In this document: piece after piece, positions 31,067-39,999 of the stretch
Layout: every line of letters starts with the position of its first letter
How positions within the stretch are numbered: the first letter of the stretch is position 1
Source of the DNA: Sphingobacterium bovistauri
Lineage (GTDB): Bacteria; Bacteroidota; Bacteroidia; Sphingobacteriales; Sphingobacteriaceae
NCBI RefSeq assembly: GCF_020295405.1
Contig: NZ_JADEYP010000002.1
Location: 1 to 64,000, forward strand
Reading direction: 5' to 3'
DNA: 64,000 nucleotides
Made by a program: the position numbers and the translations under genes
Notes under the pieces: generated by a model
What the model saw: only the letters and a program-made list of their open reading frames with translations
What the model was told of the DNA's origin: nothing
Databases searched by the model: none

Positions 31067-33424
31067 ATGATGAGAAAGTCTGTATGCAGAAATATAGTAT
31101 TCGCTCTTGCGCTGACTGTTGCTTCCTCTACAGCAGGAATTGCACAAGAAAATAAAGAGTCAATTTCACTTTTTAAATTGTCCGATGTGCAACTGAAAGA
31201 TGAAATATTTCTGCATGCACAAAATCTCAATAAGAATTATCTATTAACGCTTGATCCAGATAGATTATTAGCTCCGTATCTACGCGAGGCAGGTCTTAAA
31301 CCCCGAAAAATAAATTATACCAATTGGGAAAATACGGGATTGGATGGGCATATAGGTGGACATTATATTTCAGCATTAGCCTTATTGTATGCTGCGAGTG
31401 GAGATCAAAAGGTTTATGCTCGTTTAGACTATGCGTTGAAAGAACTTCAAAAATGTCAAGATAACTTAGGTACAGGATATATTGGGGGGGTACCTGGTAG
31501 TAAACAATTATGGGAAGATGTCAAACAGGGTAAAATTAGAGCTGGTGGATTTGATTTAAATAGCCGTTGGGTACCGCTATACAATATCCATAAAATCTAT
31601 GCAGGACTACGCGACGCTTATTATTTAGTAGGCCGAGATGATGCCAAACAGATGTTGATAAAACTAATGGATTGGACATTAGATTTGGTTAGTAATTTAA
31701 GTGATGCACAAATCCAAGATATGTTGCGTAGTGAACATGGAGGTCTAAATGAAATATTTGCGGATGCAGCAGTAATAGCTAATAACGATCAATATCTCAA
31801 ATTGGCAGAGAGATTTACACATCTGCAGATATTAAATCCTCTAATACAACAGAAAGACGAGTTGACAGGTAAACACGCTAACACCCAAATCCCTAAAATC
31901 ATTGGAGCTAAGCGTATTGCGGATCTCCAAGGTCGCAAAGATTGGGATAATGGTGCTCGATATTTTTGGGATAATGTGGTGACAAAGAGAACAGTCGCGA
32001 TTGGAGGAAATAGTGCGAGTGAGCATTTTCATCCTTCAGATAATTTTTCAAATATGATGTCCAACATCGAAGGACCTGAGACTTGCAACACATACAATAT
32101 GATGAAACTCAGTACGCAGTTTTTTCAGTCAGATGGCGATAGTAAATATGTAGATTATTATGAGCGTGCCATGTACAATCATATCTTATCATCACAACAT
32201 CCAGTACATGGTGGATTGGTGTATTTTACACAAATGCGTCCTTCACATTACCGTGTCTATTCTCAACCCCAAACGAGCTTTTGGTGTTGCGTAGGATCGG
32301 GAATTGAAAACCATTCAAAATACGGCGAATTTATCTATGCACATCGCAACAATGAATTGTTTGTTAATCTTTTTGTCGCTTCTGAGTTAAACTGGAAAGA
32401 AAAGGGAATTCAACTCATCCAACAAACTACGTTTCCACAAGAAGGACAAACCACATTTATTTTAAAAACGAAAAAGAGTATTGCTTTGGCTGTTAAAGTT
32501 CGTTATCCAAGTTGGCTTCCTGAAAATGGAATCACAATTAAAGTCAATGGCAAGAATTTCATTGCTACTGTGGACAAACATGGGTATATATCGATAGATC
32601 GCCAATGGAAAAATGGTGACATTGTCAACCTTAATTTTCAAATGGAAGTGAATGTAGAACAATTGCCTGATCAATCCGAATTTTATGCATTCCGTTATGG
32701 TCCAATAGTCTTAGCCGCAAAAACTAATGATACTAATATGACTGGTTTGATCGCGGACGATAGTCGCGGTGGACATATTGCCAAAGGAGACCAAATATCC
32801 ATGACGGAAATACCTCATTTAGTCACTTCTACACCTAATGAGCAAGTTGAAATGGTGTCAGCAAAAGATTTGCGATTTAAGTTAAAAAGTCTACAAGTCA
32901 AAAATCAAGCTACACAAATGGAATTGATGCCATTTTACCAATTGCATGATAGCCGATACATAATTTATTGGCCTCGTGTTGAATCTTCGAATCAACTTAC
33001 AGAACAATTGGTAAAATATGAGAAAGATAATCGTCAACGCAGATTAAACACAATTACTGTGGATCAAATTCAAAGTGGTCAACAACAATCTGAATCTGAT
33101 CATGGGATACAGTATCATGAATCAAATATCGGGTCTGATAATGGTGTACAGTGGCGTAATGCTACAGGTTGGTTTTCTTACATCATGAACAATAAAAATA
33201 CAAGAGCAAAATACCTTTGGATCTCAGACTTGGAAGGTACATCAAAAGATTTTGATGTACTGGTTAACGATGCCCTCATAAAGCCTGAAATTATCAATAC
33301 AGCAGGCAAATATTATAAACTGCAGGATGGAACGGAGAAAAATATAATAATTCTTAAGGCGAAGCAAAATCAAACCACTCCAAAAATCAAAGAAATACGA
33401 TTATTGACAGAAATAATAGAATAA
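31067..33424 (+). CDS. GH127/GH146-type beta-L-arabinofuranosidase
   Basis: A 785-residue secreted protein (signal to about residue 27) of the former DUF1680 family, now GH127/GH146. These are zinc and cysteine-dependent enzymes that release beta-linked L-arabinofuranose. The Zn/catalytic set is complete: Glu338 and Cys340 in GPETCNTYNM, and Cys407-Cys408 in SFWCCVGSG. The (alpha/alpha)6 barrel begins near residue 60 (GLDGHIGGHYISALALLYA). Bifidobacterial HypBA1 of this class acts on beta-arabinobiose of hydroxyproline-rich glycoproteins; Bacteroides GH146 acts on pectic beta-arabinofuranose. Which substrate applies here is not settled by sequence. It starts 2 bp after the GH51 gene. Confidence 0.9.
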   Translation: MMRKSVCRNIVFALALTVASSTAGIAQENKESISLFKLSDVQLKDEIFLHAQNLNKNYLLTLDPDRLLAPYLREAGLKPRKINYTNWENTGLDGHIGGHYISALALLYAASGDQKVYARLDYALKELQKCQDNLGTGYIGGVPGSKQLWEDVKQGKIRAGGFDLNSRWVPLYNIHKIYAGLRDAYYLVGRDDAKQMLIKLMDWTLDLVSNLSDAQIQDMLRSEHGGLNEIFADAAVIANNDQYLKLAERFTHLQILNPLIQQKDELTGKHANTQIPKIIGAKRIADLQGRKDWDNGARYFWDNVVTKRTVAIGGNSASEHFHPSDNFSNMMSNIEGPETCNTYNMMKLSTQFFQSDGDSKYVDYYERAMYNHILSSQHPVHGGLVYFTQMRPSHYRVYSQPQTSFWCCVGSGIENHSKYGEFIYAHRNNELFVNLFVASELNWKEKGIQLIQQTTFPQEGQTTFILKTKKSIALAVKVRYPSWLPENGITIKVNGKNFIATVDKHGYISIDRQWKNGDIVNLNFQMEVNVEQLPDQSEFYAFRYGPIVLAAKTNDTNMTGLIADDSRGGHIAKGDQISMTEIPHLVTSTPNEQVEMVSAKDLRFKLKSLQVKNQATQMELMPFYQLHDSRYIIYWPRVESSNQLTEQLVKYEKDNRQRRLNTITVDQIQSGQQQSESDHGIQYHESNIGSDNGVQWRNATGWFSYIMNNKNTRAKYLWISDLEGTSKDFDVLVNDALIKPEIINTAGKYYKLQDGTEKNIIILKAKQNQTTPKIKEIRLLTEIIE

Positions 33425-33447
33425 AAACATTACGATACAAATTAACA

Positions 33448-35373
33448 ATGAACCTAAAAAAAATATTTATACCATTTCTAATGTTGTTGAGTCAGTCCTT
33501 GGTGGCTCAGCAACAAAACGATACACCTAAATTTGAGGGGTATTTGTTTGCTTATTTTGAAGGAAAGAGCGACCCTATGAAGCGTGAGTATTTACGCTTT
33601 GCGACGAGTTTAGATGGCATTAAATGGAAAGCGATGAATAACAATTTTCCATTAATATCTTCTGATACCATTGCGAGTACAGGAGGTATCCGTGACCCAC
33701 ATTTATTGAGGGGACAGGACAAAGGTTTTTATATGGTAGCAACCGATATGAAGACGTTCAAAAATGGATGGGACAATAACCCTGGCCTTGTTATGATGTA
33801 TTCTGATAATTTGGCAGATTGGAAACACAAAGTCATTAATCTAGAAAAGTCATATCCTAAAAAGTTTAAAAATGTAAAATGGGTGTGGGCACCGCAAACA
33901 TTTTATGACAGCAAAAAAGGTAAGTATTTAGTTTACTTCACTGTTCGCTATCATCATAATGAGAAGCTAGATTTCTATGCCGCTTACGCGAATAAAGATT
34001 TTACGGGTTTTGAATCAGAGCCAAAGCTTCTTTTTAGTCCAAAATTTGGTGGTATTGATGGCGATATTATTTTTGATAAAGGGATTTATCATTTCTTTTA
34101 TAAAGGAAACACCAAGGATGCTAATGGCAAAGAATTCAAAAATGGCATAAAAGTAGCAACGTCGAATTCACTATGGGGACCATGGAAAGAAAATGACGGT
34201 TATTTGGATGCTTATGCAAATACCCCCACCAAAGTCGAAGGTTCTAGTATCTTCAAACTTAATAATTCGGATGAATATTTGTTAATGTACGATGTATATT
34301 CTGATGGTCGATACGAGTTCCAACGCAGCAAAGATTTAGCAAATTTCACGGAGAAACCAGAGTCATTTACTAAGAATTTTGACCCTAGACATGGAAGTAT
34401 AATCTCTATTACAAAAGAAGAAGCTAGAAATTTGGATCGCAAATGGGGAGGAGTAGTTCCTGAACTTGTTCAACCAAAAGAAAAAGAAGATCGATACGTT
34501 TTTCAGCATAAAGGAAATCCAATCATCCAACATCATTATACAGCCGATCCAGCAGCGTTGGTAAAGGGTGATACGCTTTGGTTGTATACAGGGCACGATT
34601 TCGAAGGAGGACAGCGTGGCTATGTCATGCGCGATTGGTTAGTATATTCCACAACGGATATGAAGACTTGGACAGAATATCCAGTGCCTCTACACGTATC
34701 AGAGTTTAAGTGGGCTACGAGTAAGGCAGCTTTTGCAGGTCATGTTACGGAGCGAAATGGTAAATATTATTTTTATGTAAGTACCAATCATACTGGAATA
34801 GGCGTTGCGGTCGCTGATCGACCTGAGGGACCTTTCAAGGATGCTTTAGGAAAACCTTTATTGACCAATAAAGACTGTTTTGCATCTACGCATTCTTGGG
34901 CTTGTATTGATCCAGCGGTTTATATCGATGATGATGGTACAGCATGGATTTTTTGGGGGAATCGAGAATGTTATTATGCCAAGTTAAAAGATAATATGAT
35001 TGAAATTGATGGGGAAATTAAACAAATCAATTTTGACGGATTTTCATTCACAGAAGCTCCCTGGATTCATAAATACAAAGGAAAATATTACTTAACTTAT
35101 GCTACAGGATTTCCAGAGAAAATTGAATATGCAATGTCTGACAATATCCAGGGTCCATGGGAATACAAAGGTATATTGAATGAAATCGCAGGCAATAGTA
35201 ACACAAACCATCAGTCAATTCTTGAATTCAAAGGGAAATGGTATTTCATATACCATAATGGGGGAATCAACACAGATGGAGGAAGTTACAGTCGTTCTGT
35301 ATGCATTGATAAAATGGAATATAATGATGACGGTACCATTAAACGAATTGTCATGACTTCCGAAGGAATATAA
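33448..35373 (+). CDS. Double GH43 protein (1)
   Basis: A 641-residue secreted protein (signal to about residue 21) made of two five-bladed GH43 propellers. Module 1 (about 28-335) has the base Asp in GGIRDPHLLRG, the second Asp in GGIDGDIIFDKG and the acid Glu in KVEGSSIFKLN. Module 2 (about 355-641) has HHYTADPAALVKGD, ACIDPAVYIDDDG and FTEAPWIHKYKGKYY. Both catalytic triads appear intact. Module 1 resembles the GH43_34-like group; module 2 resembles arabinofuranosidase/xylosidase or galactosidase-type GH43. Likely activities are alpha-L-arabinofuranosidase or exo-beta-galactosidase. Confidence 0.85.
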   Translation: MNLKKIFIPFLMLLSQSLVAQQQNDTPKFEGYLFAYFEGKSDPMKREYLRFATSLDGIKWKAMNNNFPLISSDTIASTGGIRDPHLLRGQDKGFYMVATDMKTFKNGWDNNPGLVMMYSDNLADWKHKVINLEKSYPKKFKNVKWVWAPQTFYDSKKGKYLVYFTVRYHHNEKLDFYAAYANKDFTGFESEPKLLFSPKFGGIDGDIIFDKGIYHFFYKGNTKDANGKEFKNGIKVATSNSLWGPWKENDGYLDAYANTPTKVEGSSIFKLNNSDEYLLMYDVYSDGRYEFQRSKDLANFTEKPESFTKNFDPRHGSIISITKEEARNLDRKWGGVVPELVQPKEKEDRYVFQHKGNPIIQHHYTADPAALVKGDTLWLYTGHDFEGGQRGYVMRDWLVYSTTDMKTWTEYPVPLHVSEFKWATSKAAFAGHVTERNGKYYFYVSTNHTGIGVAVADRPEGPFKDALGKPLLTNKDCFASTHSWACIDPAVYIDDDGTAWIFWGNRECYYAKLKDNMIEIDGEIKQINFDGFSFTEAPWIHKYKGKYYLTYATGFPEKIEYAMSDNIQGPWEYKGILNEIAGNSNTNHQSILEFKGKWYFIYHNGGINTDGGSYSRSVCIDKMEYNDDGTIKRIVMTSEGI

Positions 35374-35401
35374 TAACTCTATCAAGCTAGAAACTAATAT
35401 T

Positions 35402-37336
35402 ATGATACAAATACTCAATAAAACAACATCCATTAAGAGAAAAATAGCAGCTTTTCTTTGTATACATTTACTAGTACTCACTGTAGGTGCACAGCCATAT
35501 AAATCAGGCCCTGCTGATAAAGATTATGTAGGCTATTTGTTTTCTTATTTCCGTGGTAATGCAGTAGAGAATGAAGTAGTTTGTTATGCTGTCAGTACAG
35601 ATGGTTACAATTATAAAACTTTAAATAAAAATGAACCTATACTTAATTCATCAAAGATCAGTCTGACTGGTGGTGTTCGTGATCCGCATGTATTGCGTGG
35701 GCATGACGAAAAAAGTTTTTATATGGTATTGACAGATATGACTTCATCAAAAGGCTGGGATTCGAACAGAGCAATGGTATTGTTAAAGTCAAACGATCTT
35801 ATCAATTGGACACATTCTAACATACATATTCAGAAGCGTTTTAAGGGACACGAAGATTTGAAGCGAGTATGGGCTCCTCAAACTATCTATGATGAATCTG
35901 CAGGAAAATACATGGTTTATTGGTCAATGAAACATGGTGATGGACCAGATATCATCTATTATTCGTATGCGAATGCTGATTTCACTGATTTAGAAACAGA
36001 GCCAAAGCCATTATTTATTCCTAAGAACCAAAAATCTTGTATCGATGGAGATATCGTTAATAAAAATGGGTTATTCTATCTCTTTTACAAGACTGAAGGT
36101 CATGGAAATGGTTTACGCTTGGCATTGACAGATTCATTGACTTCGGGCAAATGGATCGAGCAACCAGGCTATAAACAACAAACACGTGATGCGGTGGAAG
36201 GGTCAAGTCTTTTTAAATTAAATCATTCAGACAAGTACATCTTGATGTATGATGTATATCACAAAGGCCGTTATGATTTTACAGAAAGTACAGATTTAGA
36301 TCGATTTAAATTAATCGACGAAAAAATTTCAATGGATTTTCATCCCAGACATGGTTCTATTATCCCAATTACTCGCTCTGAATTAGTTGCATTAACCAAT
36401 AAGTGGGGTAAACCAGAAGGTATAGAAATTCCTAAGGCGAAAAATCCTGTTTTGGAGGGTTATTATGCCGATCCAGATATTATCTATTCACAAAAACATA
36501 AAAAATACTTTTTGTATCCGACAAGCGATGGCTTTGATGGTTGGGGTGGATATTACTTCAAGACATTTTCATCGGAAAATCTGAAAGATTGGAAAGATGA
36601 AGGTGTTATTTTGGATTTGAAAAAGGATGTATCATGGGCCAATCGCCATGCTTGGGCACCGACAATAACAGAGAAAAAAATAGGTAAAAACTACAAGTAT
36701 TTCTACTACTTCACGGCAGCACAAAAGATTGGTGTTGCGGTGTCTGATGAGCCTACTGGGCCTTTCAAAGATTCAGGCAAAGCATTGATTGATTTCAAAC
36801 CTGAAGGTATAAACCGTGGTCAAGAGATAGATCCAGCTGTTTTTAATGATCCAAAGTCAGGAAAAAGTTATTTGTACTGGGGGAATGGATATTTGGCGGT
36901 AGCAGAACTGGAGAAAAACATGATTGACATTAAGAAAAGTACAATGAAAATCATTACGCCAAATGGAACCTTCCGTGAAGGTGTCTTTGTTATTGTTCGT
37001 AATGGTAAGTATTATTTCTTCTGGTCTGAAGATGATACACGTAGTCCAAATTATAGTGTGCGCTATGGGTATTCTGATTCACCAACAGGCAAAATCATCA
37101 TTCCAGAAAACAATAAAATTTTACAAAAGGATCCAGCCCGTGGCATATATGGTACAGGACATAATTCTGTAATTCAAGTACCTGGCAAGGACGAATGGTA
37201 TATTGTTTATCATCGTTTTAGTATCCCTAATGGTATCGCGATGGGCGATGCAGCTGGTTATCACCGTGAAGTATGTATTGATCCGTTGAAATTTGATGAG
37301 AAAGGTAATGTATTGCCTGTTATTCCTAGTTTGTAA
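35402..37336 (+). CDS. Double GH43 protein (2), paralogue of the preceding gene
   Basis: A 644-residue secreted protein with the same two-module plan. Module 1 (about 40-345) has GGVRDPHVLRG, SCIDGDIVNKNG and AVEGSSLFKLN. Module 2 (about 355-644) has GYYADPDIIYSQ, GQEIDPAVFNDPKSG and FREGVFVIVRNGKYYFFWSE. All six acidic residues are present. The first modules of this and the previous protein are clear paralogues; the second modules are more divergent, which suggests duplication followed by change of specificity. The stop codon overlaps the next start by one base (TAATG). Confidence 0.85.
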   Translation: MIQILNKTTSIKRKIAAFLCIHLLVLTVGAQPYKSGPADKDYVGYLFSYFRGNAVENEVVCYAVSTDGYNYKTLNKNEPILNSSKISLTGGVRDPHVLRGHDEKSFYMVLTDMTSSKGWDSNRAMVLLKSNDLINWTHSNIHIQKRFKGHEDLKRVWAPQTIYDESAGKYMVYWSMKHGDGPDIIYYSYANADFTDLETEPKPLFIPKNQKSCIDGDIVNKNGLFYLFYKTEGHGNGLRLALTDSLTSGKWIEQPGYKQQTRDAVEGSSLFKLNHSDKYILMYDVYHKGRYDFTESTDLDRFKLIDEKISMDFHPRHGSIIPITRSELVALTNKWGKPEGIEIPKAKNPVLEGYYADPDIIYSQKHKKYFLYPTSDGFDGWGGYYFKTFSSENLKDWKDEGVILDLKKDVSWANRHAWAPTITEKKIGKNYKYFYYFTAAQKIGVAVSDEPTGPFKDSGKALIDFKPEGINRGQEIDPAVFNDPKSGKSYLYWGNGYLAVAELEKNMIDIKKSTMKIITPNGTFREGVFVIVRNGKYYFFWSEDDTRSPNYSVRYGYSDSPTGKIIIPENNKILQKDPARGIYGTGHNSVIQVPGKDEWYIVYHRFSIPNGIAMGDAAGYHREVCIDPLKFDEKGNVLPVIPSL

Positions 37337-39825
37337 TGAAATTTTCAATTAAAATACTGCTAAGTAGCTTATTGGTCATCTTTGCATATGTTGACGTATG
37401 GGCAAATGCTGGGTTTGGTGTACAAACTAAATTGAATAATGGTTGGTTTTTCAAACTTAGCGACATCAAGAACGGAGAAGGAATAAGGCAATTTGACCGT
37501 TCTTTCCAACGCATAGATTTACCACACGACTGGTCAGTCAAACAAGCATTGAATCCTTCACTAGCGAGTGCTACGGGGTATTTGCCTGGCGGTATTGCTT
37601 GGTATTATAAAGTGATTAATGTCCCAAAAGAAGATGCTAACAAAAAGATGGCTATCTATTTTGAAGGTGTTTATAATCGTAGTGATATGTACGTCAACGG
37701 GCAGTCTCTAGGACATCGACCAAATGGATATGTTTCATTTATGTATGATTTGACTAAGCATTTAAAATTTGGTGAAGACAATGTAATAGCTGTACGAGTG
37801 GATCACAGCCAAGATGCAGATTCAAGATGGTATACAGGATCTGGAATTTATCGTGATGTATGGTTAGTGAAGTCGGAGCCCATCCATATTGACTTGTGGG
37901 GGGTATATTGCTATCCCGAGATCAGTAAAGATGCAGGAACATTGCAAATAGAATTGAATTTGGTAAATGATCATAGTCAATCCAAGAAAGTCAAAGTCGA
38001 ATACGAACTTATAGACCCCAATGGTAAAGTTGTAACTAAAAAAGCAGCTCAACATACATTAGCTGAAAATCAAAAAAATCAGTTTAAATCAAGCCTGAAA
38101 GTTCTTAAGCCACAGCTTTGGTCTTTGGAGTCTCCAATTCTTTATCAATTAGTAACTAAAGTTTACGATAGAGATCAATTAATTGATAGTTCTACGGTCA
38201 ATACAGGGTTTCGTAAATTCACTTTTGATCCGAATCGAGGCTTTGCTTTGAATGACAAATGGATGAAAATGAAAGGTATCTGTTTTCATCATGATGCAGG
38301 TGTCCTTGGGGCAGAGGTCTACAAAGAGGTGTGGGAGCGTAGGCTATTAAATCTAAAAAAAATCGGTGTCAATGCGGTTCGAACTAGTCATAATCCACAA
38401 GCATCTATCGTATATGAGTTATGTGATAAATTAGGTTTATTGGTAATTAACGAAGCATACGACGAATGGGAATTTCCAAAGAGAAAATGGTTAGAGGGTT
38501 GGAATGTGGGTACACCAGGATTTCAAGGTACTTATGATTATTTTGAAAAGTGGGGTGAAGAAGATTTAGCAAGTATGGTTAAGAGGGATCGCAATCATTT
38601 ATCCATTTTTGCATGGAGCATAGGTAACGAGGTAGACTATCCAAACGATCCCTATTCACATTCGATTTTAGATGGTGATAAAAACAAAGGGTTTACGCAA
38701 GCTATCTACGGTGGTTATAAAAAGGATGCACCAGATGCCATGCGCCTTGGGGATATTGCAAAGAAGTTGGTGGCTGTTGTGAAAAAATATGATTTAAGTA
38801 GACCCGTAACAGCAGGGTTAGCTGGTGTAGCCATGTCAAATGAGACTGATTATCCAAAAGTATTGGATATTGCCGGGTATAATTATACCGAAAGTAAGTA
38901 CCATGAAGACCATAAAAAATACCCTAATCGTGTGATCTATGGTAGTGAAAATCGTCATGATTTAGAAGCGTGGAAGGCGGTAACTGATAATGAATTTATT
39001 TTTGGACAATTTCTATGGACAGGAATTGATTACTTGGGGGAGTCGGGGCGATGGCCATCACGTGGATTTTATGTAGGATTATTAGATCTTGGAGGGTATA
39101 TCAAGCCAAGAGGGTATTTTAGGCAATCACTATGGAATGAAAAACCTATGCTGTATATCGGAAGTTATCCTTTGCATGATGCAAATTGGGAGGATAATAC
39201 ATCCGTTTTGCAAATATCAGAGCGGAGACGGAACGAAGCTCCTTCTACAGATGCTTGGCCGATATGGAACTATATAAATGGGCAAATCATTCGTGTGGTA
39301 TGTTATACCAATGCACCACAAGCCTATCTTGAATTGAACGGCAAGATAGTAGGAGAGAAAAAGTCTGATAAGGGCAATCATGGTGTTCTATTTTGGGATA
39401 TTCCATACACTGATGGTACATTGGTAGCTGTTGGTTTGGATCAAAGTGGTAAGGAGGTGTCTAGGAATCTCATAAAAACTTCAAAAAGAGCGAAAGCAAT
39501 TACTGTAATGCAAGGCAGTGAAATTACCATTTCAAAAGATGGAGAGATTGGACAGTTGGAAATTCAGCTCGTAGATGAAGATGGTGTTCCTGTACTTCTT
39601 TCTGATGAAGAGATTACGTTTGAATCTTCTCGAAATATTCGTCTGTTAGGTATGGAAGCAGGTAATAATTCTGACATGACGAGCTATACAGATAATAGAC
39701 ATCGAGTATTCAGGGGAAGAATGATTATCTATTTCAAAGCTAACCAAACGGATGAAAAAACGGGTAAGATTGTTTTGTCATCTAATTGGTTGAATAAAAA
39801 AGAAATCAATGTGGCTTTTAATTAA
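37336..39825 (+). CDS. GH2 beta-galactosidase-like glycoside hydrolase
   Basis: An 829-residue secreted enzyme (signal to about residue 23). Layout is typical GH2: jelly-roll sugar-binding domain (FEGVYNRSDMYVNGQSLG, GSGIYRDVWLV), immunoglobulin-like domain, TIM barrel (SHNPQASIVYELCDKLGLL) and C-terminal beta domains. The acid/base Glu is in FAWSIGNEVDYP; the nucleophile is probably Glu in IYGSENRHD. GQFLWTGIDYLGESGRWPSRG is characteristic of beta-galactosidase-like members. Removal of beta-galactose from arabinogalactan fits the neighbours, but beta-glucuronidase or beta-arabinosidase activity cannot be excluded. Last gene of the arabinose operon. Confidence 0.85.
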   Translation: MKFSIKILLSSLLVIFAYVDVWANAGFGVQTKLNNGWFFKLSDIKNGEGIRQFDRSFQRIDLPHDWSVKQALNPSLASATGYLPGGIAWYYKVINVPKEDANKKMAIYFEGVYNRSDMYVNGQSLGHRPNGYVSFMYDLTKHLKFGEDNVIAVRVDHSQDADSRWYTGSGIYRDVWLVKSEPIHIDLWGVYCYPEISKDAGTLQIELNLVNDHSQSKKVKVEYELIDPNGKVVTKKAAQHTLAENQKNQFKSSLKVLKPQLWSLESPILYQLVTKVYDRDQLIDSSTVNTGFRKFTFDPNRGFALNDKWMKMKGICFHHDAGVLGAEVYKEVWERRLLNLKKIGVNAVRTSHNPQASIVYELCDKLGLLVINEAYDEWEFPKRKWLEGWNVGTPGFQGTYDYFEKWGEEDLASMVKRDRNHLSIFAWSIGNEVDYPNDPYSHSILDGDKNKGFTQAIYGGYKKDAPDAMRLGDIAKKLVAVVKKYDLSRPVTAGLAGVAMSNETDYPKVLDIAGYNYTESKYHEDHKKYPNRVIYGSENRHDLEAWKAVTDNEFIFGQFLWTGIDYLGESGRWPSRGFYVGLLDLGGYIKPRGYFRQSLWNEKPMLYIGSYPLHDANWEDNTSVLQISERRRNEAPSTDAWPIWNYINGQIIRVVCYTNAPQAYLELNGKIVGEKKSDKGNHGVLFWDIPYTDGTLVAVGLDQSGKEVSRNLIKTSKRAKAITVMQGSEITISKDGEIGQLEIQLVDEDGVPVLLSDEEITFESSRNIRLLGMEAGNNSDMTSYTDNRHRVFRGRMIIYFKANQTDEKTGKIVLSSNWLNKKEINVAFN

Positions 39826-39860
39826 GTCTATAGGTTTATAATTATAGTTATCAAAATTTG

Positions 39861-39900
39861 GGAATGGTTATAATATATTTTATAGCCATTTCTCATTTTT
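39861..39900 (+). terminator. Terminator after the arabinose operon
   Basis: GGAATGGTTATAA (39861-39873) pairs with TTATAGCCATTTC (39880-39892), allowing two G-U pairs, and is followed by TCATTTTT. It lies 35 bp past the GH2 stop codon and marks the probable end of the araB-to-GH2 transcript. Confidence 0.65.
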
Positions 39901-39999
39901 AATACCATCTTTTCTAAAACAGTTAATATTCAATTGTTTTTAGCTAAAATCAACCCTAAAAGCACTTCACTGATTTCATAATTTTAATATTCATACTTA

